Assembly: GCA_031361295.1 (NCBI GenBank)
Contig: JANMCN010000036.1
Coordinates: 1-64,000 of the forward strand
Origin: JALZOC01 sp031361295
Lineage (GTDB): Bacteria; Acidobacteriota; Vicinamibacteria; Vicinamibacterales; 2-12-FULL-66-21
Direction of reading: 5' to 3'
DNA length: 64,000 nucleotides
Shown: piece after piece, positions 32,394-40,432 of the stretch
How positions within the stretch are numbered: position 1 is the stretch's first letter
Layout of the letters: every line of letters begins with the position of its first letter
Notes under the pieces: generated by a model
Database searches by the model: none
Seen by the model: only the letters and a program-made list of their open reading frames with translations
What the model was told of the DNA's origin: nothing
Program-made: the position numbers and the translations under genes

Positions 32394-33938
32394 GTGCCGA
32401 ACGGCCCTCGCACACCCGCGGCTCCCCCGCCCGAAGCGTTCGCGCGGCTGTTCGAGTCGGTGCACGAAGGCGTCTACATCGGGACCCTGTCGACCGACGC
32501 GGCCCGGACCCTGTCGGCCAATCCGTATCTCAAGCTGATGTTCGGATACGCGGTGGAAACGGCGCAGGACGAAGTGCGGCCGTTCGAGGCCGACCGGTTC
32601 GTGGACCCGCAGGCCCGCGAGGCCTTCCTGGAACGCCTCGACCGGGACGGTGCGATCACCGATTATCTGCTGCGGCTTCGGCGCGCCGATCGATCCCCGA
32701 TCTGGGTGGAAGTGACGGCGCACGCGGAGACCGCCGGCGCCGCCGTGCGGATCGAGGCGCTCATGCGCGACGTCACCGAGCGGAAACGCCTGGAAGACCA
32801 GGCGCGGGACTTGTACCACCAGCTGCTGCAGGCGGAGAAGCTCGCGGCGCTCGGCCAGACGATTTCCGGCGTTGCCCACGAATTGAACAACCCGCTCGCG
32901 ACGATCCTCACGTGGGCCGAGCGGCTCGCGCAGCGATCAGTGGACGACCAGACCCGGCGCGGCCTCGAGACGATCCTGAGCGAGTCCGAGCGGGCGGCCA
33001 AGATCGTGCGCAACCTGCTCACGTTCGCGCGCAAGCGGCACACCACGCGCGCCATGGTCGATCTGAATCAGGTCGTCCGCGAAACCCTCGCCTTGCGGTC
33101 GTACGAGCAGCGCTTGAGCAACATCACGACGATCGAAGCGCTCGCGTCGGGCCTCCCGCAGGTCTTCTCCGATCCGCATCAGCTCCAGCAGGTGCTCCTC
33201 AACCTCGTCATCAACGCCGAGCAGGCGATGATCAGCGCGAACGGACGCGGCACGCTGGTGCTCCGCTCCTGGCACGACGCCGACCGCGACGCCGTCATTC
33301 TCGAGGTGAGCGACGACGGGCCGGGTGTTCCCGACGACGTCCAGCCGCGCATCTTCGATCCCTTCTTCACGACGAAGGACGTCGGCAAGGGGACGGGTCT
33401 CGGATTGACCGTCGCGTACGCGATTGTGCAGGAGCACGGGGGCCGCATCACGGTGAAGTCCGGCGCGGGCCGCGGGGCGTCCTTCCACGTCGAGCTTCCG
33501 GTAGGCGCCGGGCCGCTCAAGCCTGCGCTGCCGCGGCCTCCCGAGCTGCCGTCGTTGTCGGACGATGTGGGCGCCGGAGCGGCTGTGCTGGTCGTCGAGG
33601 ATGAAGCGGCACTCGGCGCCGCGGTGGCGGAGGCCCTGGCGGATGCGGGCTTCGTGGTGGACCGGGCCGGCGACGGACTCGAAGCGCTCGAGCAACTCCG
33701 GGCCCGTGCCTACGACCTGATCATCTGCGATCTGAAGATGCCCCGCCTCGACGGCACGTCCTTCCATCGCGAGCTCGAGAAGATCGATCCCGCGATGGCG
33801 CGCAAGGTGCTTTTCGTCACCGGCGACGTGGCGGGCACGGAAGCGGAGCGCTTCCTCGACGAGACCTCGTGCCGGTGGCTCGCAAAGCCGTTCCGGCTGA
33901 AGGACCTGCTCCGCGTCGCGCGGGAGATGCTCGTCTAG
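32394..33938 (+). CDS. hybrid sensor histidine kinase (PAS-HisKA-HATPase-REC)
   Basis: 514 residues, soluble. PAS domain about 14-130, HisKA with phospho-acceptor His162 in SGVAHELNNPLATIL, HATPase_c about 265-375 (VINAEQAM N-box, SDDGPGVP G1, FDPFFTTK F-box, GTGLGLTVAYA G2), and a C-terminal receiver about 395-512 with VVEDEAAL, phospho-acceptor Asp446 in LIICDLKMP and Lys in AKPF. PAS suggests a cytoplasmic signal such as redox or a small ligand. Start GTG 32394 follows the TATAAT directly. It lies convergent to the sigma-factor gene and 2 kb from the NtrC-type regulator, possible partners. Confidence 0.92.
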   Translation: MPNGPRTPAAPPPEAFARLFESVHEGVYIGTLSTDAARTLSANPYLKLMFGYAVETAQDEVRPFEADRFVDPQAREAFLERLDRDGAITDYLLRLRRADRSPIWVEVTAHAETAGAAVRIEALMRDVTERKRLEDQARDLYHQLLQAEKLAALGQTISGVAHELNNPLATILTWAERLAQRSVDDQTRRGLETILSESERAAKIVRNLLTFARKRHTTRAMVDLNQVVRETLALRSYEQRLSNITTIEALASGLPQVFSDPHQLQQVLLNLVINAEQAMISANGRGTLVLRSWHDADRDAVILEVSDDGPGVPDDVQPRIFDPFFTTKDVGKGTGLGLTVAYAIVQEHGGRITVKSGAGRGASFHVELPVGAGPLKPALPRPPELPSLSDDVGAGAAVLVVEDEAALGAAVAEALADAGFVVDRAGDGLEALEQLRARAYDLIICDLKMPRLDGTSFHRELEKIDPAMARKVLFVTGDVAGTEAERFLDETSCRWLAKPFRLKDLLRVAREMLV

Positions 33939-33965
33939 CGCACGCCCCCGCGCGGCATGGGCATG

Positions 33966-34871
33966 TCAGCGCGCGGCGGCCACCGGCGCCTGCGACGAAG
34001 CGCCGGCGGTTCGGGTGTGACGCCGCGGCGCCGTCGCCACGGGGGCCCGGTATTGCAGCACGACACCGCGGCCTTCCGACAGGTCGGCCTTCGCCATCCG
34101 GCGCCGGCGGATCGTCTGCTGGAACGAGAGAATCGCGGGGCTCACCGTCTCGTCGGCAAAGCACTCTGCACCGAGGGCCTTCTTCAGCCGCGAGACCGCG
34201 CGCGCGTGCAGCTGCGAGACCCGCGACTCGTTCACCCCAATCTCCGCCCCTATCTGTTTCATGGTCGCTTCGGCGTAGTAGTACAGGCCGATCACCTTCC
34301 GCTCGCGCGGAGGAAGCGAGGCGATCGCCGCGCGGATGCGATCGCGCACTTCCTGCTGTTCATAGGCTTTGTCGGGGGCCATGGGCTCGGACGGAACGAG
34401 GGCTGCCGGCAGCGAGGCGTTGTCGACATGATCGCCGGACGAGAGCGGCGACGTGGATTCGATGGTGTTGATGCGGACGATCGTCCGCCCGAGCCGGGCT
34501 TCGTCGGATCCGACACGCGCCGCGAGGTCCGCCAGCGACGGTTCCGCTCCCAGCTCCCGCCGCAGCTCTTCGCGCGCCGTCTCCAGTTCCCGCCGCTGCC
34601 GCCGGACGCCGCGCGGCCAGGCGTCGCGACGGAGCGCGTCGATCATGGCCCCCCGCACCCGCCGTTCTGCGAAGGTCTCGAACTTGATGCCCCGTCCCTC
34701 GTCGAATCGGCAGGCCGCGTCGATGAGGCCGATCATCCCGTCCTGCACCAGATCGCCGAGCTCGATGGAGTGGGGCATCGAGGCCGCCACGCGCCGCGCG
34801 AGCGACTCCACGAAGGGAAGTCCGGCGGCAATCCGATCCCGATTGTGAGCGGCGAGTGGCTGGCGCTGCAT
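33966..34871 (-). CDS. sigma-70 family factor, FliA/sigma-28-like
   Basis: 301 residues. Region 2: LPFVESLARRVAASMPHSIELGDLVQDGMIGLIDAACRFDEGRGIKFETFAERRVRGAMIDALR (given in parts) is the sigma-28-type core, with the WP(R) promoter-melting end; region 3 follows; region 4 contains LPPRERKVIGLYYYAEATMKQIGAEIGVNESRVSQLHARAV. A Pro/Ala/Arg-rich tail of about 50 residues after region 4 is unusual. FliA-type factors direct flagellar or motility genes, but no flagellar gene is present here, so another regulon is possible. The ATG at 34871 has GGAGGA upstream. Confidence 0.88.
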   Translation of the reverse strand: MQRQPLAAHNRDRIAAGLPFVESLARRVAASMPHSIELGDLVQDGMIGLIDAACRFDEGRGIKFETFAERRVRGAMIDALRRDAWPRGVRRQRRELETAREELRRELGAEPSLADLAARVGSDEARLGRTIVRINTIESTSPLSSGDHVDNASLPAALVPSEPMAPDKAYEQQEVRDRIRAAIASLPPRERKVIGLYYYAEATMKQIGAEIGVNESRVSQLHARAVSRLKKALGAECFADETVSPAILSFQQTIRRRRMAKADLSEGRGVVLQYRAPVATAPRRHTRTAGASSQAPVAAAR

Positions 34872-35121
34872 GACTCGGTTCCTCCAGAGGATTGTGTCTG
34901 CCACAAACGGCAGACCTTGCCCTAGCGCAACCGGGGTGCCACGAGAACACGATCCAAAAGCGAAACCACGCGGAAATAGTCCGCTAGAACTAAGCAGCTG
35001 AAATGTAAGGGGTTAGCGTGTGAACAGGTGTGAAGGAGCGGGCAGATCCGAGCGGAAACGTTGAGCTATTGTGCCATTAAATTGACTGTCGTGGCTCGTT
35101 GTGTCAAATAAATGACTGTCG

Positions 35122-35355
35122 TCACGCCTTCGAACGAGTGCGGACTTCCCGTGCGGTCGCCATGGCATCGAGGACGCTCGCGACCACCTGGGAGGCGCGC
35201 GCGCGCGTCATCTCGTCGGCCGCCTTGGCCTCGAGCAATTCCGCGTTCGCCAGGATGATTCCCAGCTGGTTGTTCAACCGGTGAAAGAGCAGTCCGAGGT
35301 CGGGCGGTTCGGTCACGGACGTCCTCCCGGTTCTGGGGTCGGCGGCCGGAGCCAT
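35122..35355 (-). CDS. stand-alone DHp (HisKA-like) phosphotransfer-type protein
   Basis: 77 residues. After a short polar start, LGLLFHRLNNQLGIILANAELL resembles the H-box helix of HisKA histidine kinases (H-x-x-NN-x-L-x-x-I), followed by a second helix ASQVVASVLDAMATAREVR, giving a two-helix hairpin like a DHp domain. No ATP-binding domain is present. It may be a phosphotransfer protein or a decoy/dimerisation partner of the nearby kinase; this is inference. Its ATG overlaps the stop of the upstream HTH gene (TGATG), so the two are co-translated. Confidence 0.6.
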   Translation of the reverse strand: MAPAADPRTGRTSVTEPPDLGLLFHRLNNQLGIILANAELLEAKAADEMTRARASQVVASVLDAMATAREVRTRSKA

Positions 35356-35561
35356 CAAGCTTCTTTGCTCGTCAGTTCGCCCGCGCGCCCCGGCTCGCGC
35401 CAGAGCGTGTCGACGAAGATGCGCACCGATCCGCCGGCGGTACGGACGTACTCGACCTTGCCGCTGGCGATCCAGTTGTAAATCGTGCGGCGGCTGACGC
35501 CGACCAGCTCGCACGCCTTCATGATCGAAATCGTCTTGCGATCGGTGATCATCTCTCTCAT
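35355..35561 (-). CDS. excisionase/MerR-type helix-turn-helix DNA-binding protein
   Basis: 68 residues, a single winged HTH of the HTH_17/excisionase type: TISIMKACELVGVSRRTIYNW is the helix-turn-helix and IASGKVEYVRTAGGSVRIF the wing. Such mini-proteins bind DNA as dimers and often act as anti- or co-regulators. It is the first gene of a pair with the DHp-like protein and is divergent from the NtrC-type regulator gene, so the three may form one regulatory unit. Start ATG 35561; an ATG three codons later is equally possible. Confidence 0.75.
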   Translation of the reverse strand: MREMITDRKTISIMKACELVGVSRRTIYNWIASGKVEYVRTAGGSVRIFVDTLWREPGRAGELTSKEA

Positions 35562-35820
35562 CGCCAGGCCCGGTACCGACGGGCGTGAGTGGGTTGCCGC
35601 ATTCGAGGTTCACAAGCGTTATCGGACGAGCGCGCACGCCGCTGTAGCCTCGAGCGATCGCGCCGACAGGCCATTCGGATCGTTTCAGGACTTCGTGGAC
35701 ACGCGCCGTCACCTGCTGACCAACGGGTCGGGCTCGGCACGATCGCAGGCGTGGAAAATCCCGTTTCGCGACGCGCATTGACCGCTCCACCGGGGGGTGT
35801 CAAAATGCCGTCGCGCCTGA

Positions 35821-37221
35821 ATGTCTGACGGCCAGAAGCATCTCCTGATTGTCGACGACGAAAACGCGCTGCGCGAGGCCATCGCGGAGCGCCTCGGGGA
35901 TCATGGCTTCGTCGTCGAGCAGGCCGACAGCGGCGAGGCCGCGCTCCAGCGCCTCGCGGAATTCGCCTTCGACATCCTCATCACGGATCTGCGTCTTCCC
36001 GGAATCGACGGCCGGAAGGTCCTGGATGCCGCGCTCGAGCGGTACCCCGAGATCATCGCCATCGTCATCACCGGCTACGGCACGGTGAAGGACGCCGTCG
36101 AGGCGATCAAGCAGGGGGCCGCGGATTTCATCACCAAGCCGTTCCAGTTCGACGCGCTTCTCCACGTGCTGCGATCGGCGCTCGAGCAGCGCCGGCTGAA
36201 ATCGGAGAATGCCTATCTCCGATCGCAGCTCGAAGAGCGATACCGCATTGACGGTCTGGTCGGCCAGAGCCGCATCATGCGCGATCTGTTTCACCTCCTC
36301 GAGACCGTCGCGACCACGTCGAGCACGGTGCTGATCACCGGGGAGACCGGCACGGGCAAGGAGCTCGCCGCGCGCGCCATCCATCACGCGAGCCCGCGGC
36401 GCGCGAACCGGTTCGTCGCCATCAACTGCAGCGCCATCCCGGAGACGCTGCTCGAAGCGGAGCTCTTCGGACACGTCCGCGGCGCGTTCACGGGCGCGGT
36501 CGCGACTCGCCAGGGGCGGCTCGAACAGGCCCACAAGGGCACGCTGTTCCTCGACGAAGTGGGCACGATGAGCCCGGCGCTGCAGGCAAAGCTGCTGCGC
36601 GTGCTGCAGGAGCGCGAGTTCGAGCGGGTCGGAGACTCGCACACCGTCAAGATCGACGTGCGGGTGATCGCGGCGACGCACTCCGACCTCGCGCGCATGG
36701 TGTCGGAGGGGACGTTCCGCGAAGACCTGTTCTACCGGCTGAACGTCATCCCGGTGCAGTTGCCCTCGCTGCGCGAACGCCGCGACGACGTGCCGCTGCT
36801 CGTGCAGCACTTCCTGCAGAAGCTTGCAACGGAGGCCGGTCGCGGCCATGTCACGGTGTCGCAGGACGCGCTGCGCCGCCTGATGGCCTATCAGTGGCCC
36901 GGCAACGTGCGGCAGCTCGAAAACATCGTCGAGCGCGCCCTCGCATTCAATCACGGACGCGCGCAGCTGGACGTCCAGGACCTTCCGGCGGAAATCCAGA
37001 ACGGCCCATCGCCCGTCGATTCGTCGGAGGTCTGGTTTCCCGACGATGGTCTCGACTTCGAGCGGTACATCGAAGGGGTGGAGCTGTCGCTGATCCGGCG
37101 ATCGCTCGAACGGACGCAGGGCAACAAACGCCAGGCGGCCAAGCTGCTGAACCTGAAGCGCACCACGCTCATCGAGAAGCTCAAACGGCTTGAAGCCCCG
37201 GCCGCCGCAAAGCTGCCATAA
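35821..37221 (+). CDS. NtrC/AtoC-family sigma-54-dependent response regulator
   Basis: 466 residues. Receiver domain 7-120 with LLIVDDE, phospho-acceptor Asp56 in LITDLRLPG, Thr in VITGYG and Lys in ITKPFQ. AAA+ sigma-54 activator domain about 145-380: Walker A GETGTGKE, the sigma-54 contact loop GAFTGA at 221-226, Walker B GTLFLDEVGTM, arginine-finger region FREDLFYRLNV, and WPGNVRQLEN. C-terminal Fis-type HTH: RRSLERTQGNKRQAAKLLNLKR. It should activate promoters of the RpoN class after phosphorylation; the hybrid kinase at 32394 is the nearest candidate kinase. Confidence 0.93.
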   Translation: MSDGQKHLLIVDDENALREAIAERLGDHGFVVEQADSGEAALQRLAEFAFDILITDLRLPGIDGRKVLDAALERYPEIIAIVITGYGTVKDAVEAIKQGAADFITKPFQFDALLHVLRSALEQRRLKSENAYLRSQLEERYRIDGLVGQSRIMRDLFHLLETVATTSSTVLITGETGTGKELAARAIHHASPRRANRFVAINCSAIPETLLEAELFGHVRGAFTGAVATRQGRLEQAHKGTLFLDEVGTMSPALQAKLLRVLQEREFERVGDSHTVKIDVRVIAATHSDLARMVSEGTFREDLFYRLNVIPVQLPSLRERRDDVPLLVQHFLQKLATEAGRGHVTVSQDALRRLMAYQWPGNVRQLENIVERALAFNHGRAQLDVQDLPAEIQNGPSPVDSSEVWFPDDGLDFERYIEGVELSLIRRSLERTQGNKRQAAKLLNLKRTTLIEKLKRLEAPAAAKLP

Positions 37222-37222
37222 T
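37217..37222 (+). promoter_or_regulatory. -10 element CATAAT, predicted leaderless start
   Basis: CATAAT ends 7 nt before the ATG at 37230 and overlaps the stop of the upstream regulator gene. Confidence 0.4.
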
Positions 37223-37229
37223 CGACCAT

Positions 37230-38393
37230 ATGCCTCCCCGGCACCACTACTGGACGATCATCGTCGACGACAAGCCAACGGCTTTCCGCGCGGCGGAGCA
37301 GGAAGAGTTGATGCCGACGCTGCGTCAACTGCAGGCGCGCCACCCTGATGCGGTCATGAAGTGGTTCGCGCGCGGGCGGCTGTGGGAGTCCCAGGACATC
37401 GAACGCGCGGACGCGGCAGCCCGCCGCCGCCCGCCCGCAGGGGATCGTCGTCCGCCCGCAGGCGATAGACGCGGCCGTGAATGGCGGCCCGGGGGGGAGC
37501 ACAAGGATCCGCGCGACCGCTTCAAAATCCCGCGGGATGAAAAGCGACGGCGCTTCGCCGAGAATCTTTTTCGCGACCGTTCCGAGCCACCGCCACAGAC
37601 CGCCGAGAAGCGGGGCGACGACGTTCCGCCGCCGCGAACGTCAATCGATGGGACTCCCCGGGACAATCGCGGCGCAACGCGGCCGTGGAGCCCCGCGGGC
37701 GCTCGCGGAGGAAAGCCCGCCTGGAACCGGGACGGCGCACGGGGAACGAAGCCTGGAAACCGCGAGGGCGACCACGGTGGCAAGCCGCCGTGGAAGCGTG
37801 ACGGTCGTCCCGCGGCTCCGGCTTCGAGCCGCGGAGGAGACCGTGGCGCGAAGCCCGCCTGGCCGCGCGGCGAGGCGCGCGGGGACCGCGATCAACAGCG
37901 CGGTGGGAGGCCGGACTGGAAGCCGGCGCCGTCGACCGACCGGCCCGGCGGCGACCGCAAGCCGTGGGGACGTCCCCCGGGCGCCCCGACGGGACGACCG
38001 CCGTGGTCGAAAGATCGACCCGCGGGTCGCGACGGCACCTCCGGCAGCCGCCCGCCCGCGGGCGGATGGAAACGGGACAGGCCTGCCGGTGGAGGCTGGA
38101 AGAAGGATCGGCCCGCGCCTGGTGGCTCGTTTCCCAGGGATCGGCCGGATGGAAGTCGAGGCGGCCGGCCACCAGGCCCGCCGCGGCCACGAGACGATGA
38201 GCGGGGCGGGAGTGGACCTGCCGGTCGGCCGGGCGGCTCAGGCCGGACCGGCGGCGCCGGGCGCCCGGGTGGAATCGGACGTCCGGGAGGGTCCGGCCGT
38301 CCCCCGGGCGGGGCGAATCGATTCGGGCCGCGCCCGCCACGGGGCGGGGGCAAACCGGGCGGCAGCGGCGGCGGTGGAGGCCGCAGCCGGTGA
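37230..38393 (+). CDS. small ordered domain followed by a long disordered RGG/WKRD-rich tail
   Basis: 387 residues. The first 65 (HYWTIIVDDKPTAFRAAEQE ... LQARHPDAVMKWFARGRLW) form an ordered alpha/beta domain that I cannot name. From about 66 to the end the protein is Gly/Arg/Pro/Lys/Asp-rich with recurring GGKPAW, KPPWKRD, GGWKRDRP, GGWKKDRP and PGGSGR units and no predicted structure. Eukaryotic RGG/RG proteins with this composition bind RNA and form condensates; the analogy is an inference. Frame choice rests on the ordered start, the upstream -10 and the downstream GTGA overlap, because both strands are open in this GC-rich repeat. Confidence 0.7.
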   Translation: MPPRHHYWTIIVDDKPTAFRAAEQEELMPTLRQLQARHPDAVMKWFARGRLWESQDIERADAAARRRPPAGDRRPPAGDRRGREWRPGGEHKDPRDRFKIPRDEKRRRFAENLFRDRSEPPPQTAEKRGDDVPPPRTSIDGTPRDNRGATRPWSPAGARGGKPAWNRDGARGTKPGNREGDHGGKPPWKRDGRPAAPASSRGGDRGAKPAWPRGEARGDRDQQRGGRPDWKPAPSTDRPGGDRKPWGRPPGAPTGRPPWSKDRPAGRDGTSGSRPPAGGWKRDRPAGGGWKKDRPAPGGSFPRDRPDGSRGGRPPGPPRPRDDERGGSGPAGRPGGSGRTGGAGRPGGIGRPGGSGRPPGGANRFGPRPPRGGGKPGGSGGGGGRSR

Positions 38394-38737
38394 TCGCCCA
38401 CGTGATCCTGTTCAGCCCCAAACCGGAGCTGACGCTGGAGGCCCGGCGCGACCTGCTCGGCGCCCTCGTGTCGGCGTCGGCCGAGATCCCGTCAATACGA
38501 TCGTTTCGCGTAGGCCGACGAGTGAAGCACGGCCTCCCCGGATACGAGTCGCTGATGCGTGACGACTACGACTTCGCCGCAATCGTCGAGTTCGACGACA
38601 TGGACGGCCTGACGTCGTACCTCGCGCATCCATCGCACGCAGCGATCGGCCGCCATTTCGTGATGTCCGCCGCGCGTTCACTCGCGTACGACTACGCGCT
38701 CGTCGATGCGGCGAGCGTGGGGCTGCTGATCGACTGA
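38390..38737 (+). CDS. Dabb (stress-responsive A/B barrel) domain protein
   Basis: 115 residues: MIAHVILFSPKPELTLEARR at the start (HxVLFKxK-like), a VGRRVKHGLPGYES segment, DYDFAAIVEFDDMDGLTSYLAHPSHAAI and a short end. This is the dimeric alpha+beta Dabb fold, found in stress proteins and polyketide cyclases. The function is not defined by sequence. The GTG start overlaps the stop of the RGG-rich gene as GTGA; its 3' end overlaps the convergent dusB by 46 bp. Confidence 0.85.
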   Translation: MIAHVILFSPKPELTLEARRDLLGALVSASAEIPSIRSFRVGRRVKHGLPGYESLMRDDYDFAAIVEFDDMDGLTSYLAHPSHAAIGRHFVMSAARSLAYDYALVDAASVGLLID

Positions 38738-39798
38738 ACCCGGAGCGGGGCATCCACGACGGGCGCCAGGAAGAAGTCTTCGATGATCGTACGCAGGTGG
38801 GGGAGCGACTCCGCCGCGTTGATGGCGATGCGAAGGTGCGACCCGTTGTCGAGACCCTTGGTGTACCAGGAGTTCAACGCGCGCAGCTTGTTGATCACCC
38901 ACCGATCGTGGCCGCGCGCGGGAAGAGCCTCACCCCCCAGGGCGGGCTGCGCCGGGGCCGTGTGGCGGAACCCGGCGGCCTCGCCGAGCCGCTCGTGCAT
39001 CAGTAAGTCGATGTAGTCGAGCAGGAACTGGCCCCGGTCCGCGGCCGAGACCGCGCGTGGTGCGCGGCCCGCCGCGACGTCCGCGGCCTGCTGAAAAATC
39101 CAGGGGTTCCTGAGGGCTCCGCGACCGACGAGGACGCCGCGGACGCTCGCTCCGCGCATCCGATCGACGACCTGCCCCGGCTCGATACAATCGCCGCTCC
39201 CGAACACGGGGATGGACACGCCGGCCGCCACGCGTTCGATCAGGTCCCAGTCCGACAGGCCTGAATAGGACTGGGCGGCGGTACGGCCGTGGACCGCGAC
39301 CGCGGACGCGCCCGCGTCTTCCACGCGCCTCGCGAGATCGGGCGCATTGATCGCATCCTGATCCCATCCGGCCCGCATTTTCACCGTGACGGGAATCTTC
39401 ACGGCTCGCGCCATCGCGCGCACCACGTCGGCGGCGTGCGCCGGTTCGCGCATCAGGCTGCACCCGGCGCTGTGCCGGGCAATCTTGTGGACGGGACATC
39501 CCATGTTCACGTCGACGATGTCGGCGCCCATCCCCTCGACGATTTGCGCGGCGTCGGCCATCTTCGCCGGATCGCCGCCGAAGATCTGAATCGACACCGG
39601 CCGCTCTTCCTCGGTGTACTCCGCGTACTCGAGAGTGCGATCGATGCCGCGGACGAGCCCTTCCGAACTCACCATCTCGGTGACGACCAGTCCGCACCCG
39701 CCCTTCCGCTTCACCAGCCGGCGGAAGGCAGTGTCCGTCATGCCGGCCATCGGCGCGAGGGCATACGGCTCCGTCAGTTCGATTCTGCCGATTTTCAT
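38692..39798 (-). CDS. dusB: tRNA-dihydrouridine synthase, DusB-like
   Basis: 368 residues. FMN-binding TIM barrel with ALAPMAGMTDTAFRRL at the start, IQIFGGDP, the catalytic Cys101 in DVNMGCPVHKI, VTVKMRAGWD, VAVHGRTAAQSYSGLSDW, IPVFGSGDC and GVLVGRGALRNPWIF (phosphate site), followed by the small helical tRNA-binding domain. It reduces uridine to dihydrouridine in the tRNA D-loop. The C-terminal 30 residues after the helical domain are a Ser/Ala-rich extension overlapping the Dabb gene. It follows the NusG-like gene by 45 bp on the same strand. Confidence 0.93.
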   Translation of the reverse strand: MKIGRIELTEPYALAPMAGMTDTAFRRLVKRKGGCGLVVTEMVSSEGLVRGIDRTLEYAEYTEEERPVSIQIFGGDPAKMADAAQIVEGMGADIVDVNMGCPVHKIARHSAGCSLMREPAHAADVVRAMARAVKIPVTVKMRAGWDQDAINAPDLARRVEDAGASAVAVHGRTAAQSYSGLSDWDLIERVAAGVSIPVFGSGDCIEPGQVVDRMRGASVRGVLVGRGALRNPWIFQQAADVAAGRAPRAVSAADRGQFLLDYIDLLMHERLGEAAGFRHTAPAQPALGGEALPARGHDRWVINKLRALNSWYTKGLDNGSHLRIAINAAESLPHLRTIIEDFFLAPVVDAPLRVQSISSPTLAASTSA

Positions 39799-39843
39799 CG
39801 ATTCACTTCACCGCACGTCTCGCGTGGCGCCGTACGTTGCACG

Positions 39844-40347
39844 TTACTGCGGCCTGACGTCCGCCGCGTCCACCTCGACGCTGACCGCCTGCCCGATCAG
39901 GTCCACGGCCAGCACGAGCCGCGCGTGTGCGCCCTTGCGAACCAGCCGGCCGACGACGCCCTTGAGCGGACCGTGCACGACCTCCACCATCGTCCCTTCG
40001 CGGATCAGCGGACAGGGATCGAACTGGAGATCGCTTTCGACAATGCGGCGGATGCCGTCGATCTCGAAATCGGGAATCGGCGCGATTTCGCCGTCGAACG
40101 CCACGATGCTGACGACCCCGGTGCACTTGAGAATGGGGAGACGTTCGCGCCCGTCGAACCGCGCGAAGCAGTACCCCGGGAACAGCGGCCAGTCGACCTT
40201 CTTCTTCCGATCCTTCCAGCGGCTCCACCGCGGGATCGTCGGCAGAAACGCCTCGTACCCCTTCTGCACCAGCTGTTCCCGCACGACCTGCTCGTGCCGC
40301 GAACGCGTCCAGATGGCGTACCAAGGCTCCTTTGAAAGCTGCGTCAT
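39844..40347 (-). CDS. NusG-paralogue (UpxY/RfaH/LoaP-like) antiterminator
   Basis: 167 residues with an N-terminal NGN domain (PWYAIWTRSRHEQVVREQL ... LFPGYCFARF) and a C-terminal KOW domain (about 115-165, EGTMVEVVHGPLKGVVGRLV). The NGN wording WYAI-x-T-RSRHE and LFPGY are those of the specialised NusG paralogues (UpxY, LoaP, RfaH) rather than house-keeping NusG. These bind RNA polymerase to promote processive transcription of long operons such as polysaccharide clusters. Here it sits between a SurA-like gene and dusB; the nearest exopolysaccharide-type genes (Wzt/Wzm) are 6 kb away on the same strand. Confidence 0.85.
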   Translation of the reverse strand: MTQLSKEPWYAIWTRSRHEQVVREQLVQKGYEAFLPTIPRWSRWKDRKKKVDWPLFPGYCFARFDGRERLPILKCTGVVSIVAFDGEIAPIPDFEIDGIRRIVESDLQFDPCPLIREGTMVEVVHGPLKGVVGRLVRKGAHARLVLAVDLIGQAVSVEVDAADVRPQ

Positions 40348-40432
40348 CCTTCGCCTTGTTCCGCTTCGGCCTCACATCCGCTGCACACGCGTGGCTGACG
40401 TCATGCGCAGAGGATCATCCGAGGAGGCCTGG

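Noticed and set aside
34905..35121. AT-richer stretch between the sigma-factor and DHp-like genes checked for tRNA or small RNA
   Set aside because: Only a TGACTGTCGT direct repeat was seen; no cloverleaf, stable hairpin or U-tract.
37400..38393. Repetitive DNA considered as a CRISPR array
   Set aside because: No constant-length repeat/spacer pattern; the periodicity is that of protein-coding GGKP/WKRD repeats.
37892..38401. A minus-strand Gly/Pro-rich frame inside the RGG-rich gene
   Set aside because: A repetitive GC-rich region is open on both strands; only the plus frame has an ordered N-terminus, an upstream -10 and a coupled downstream gene.
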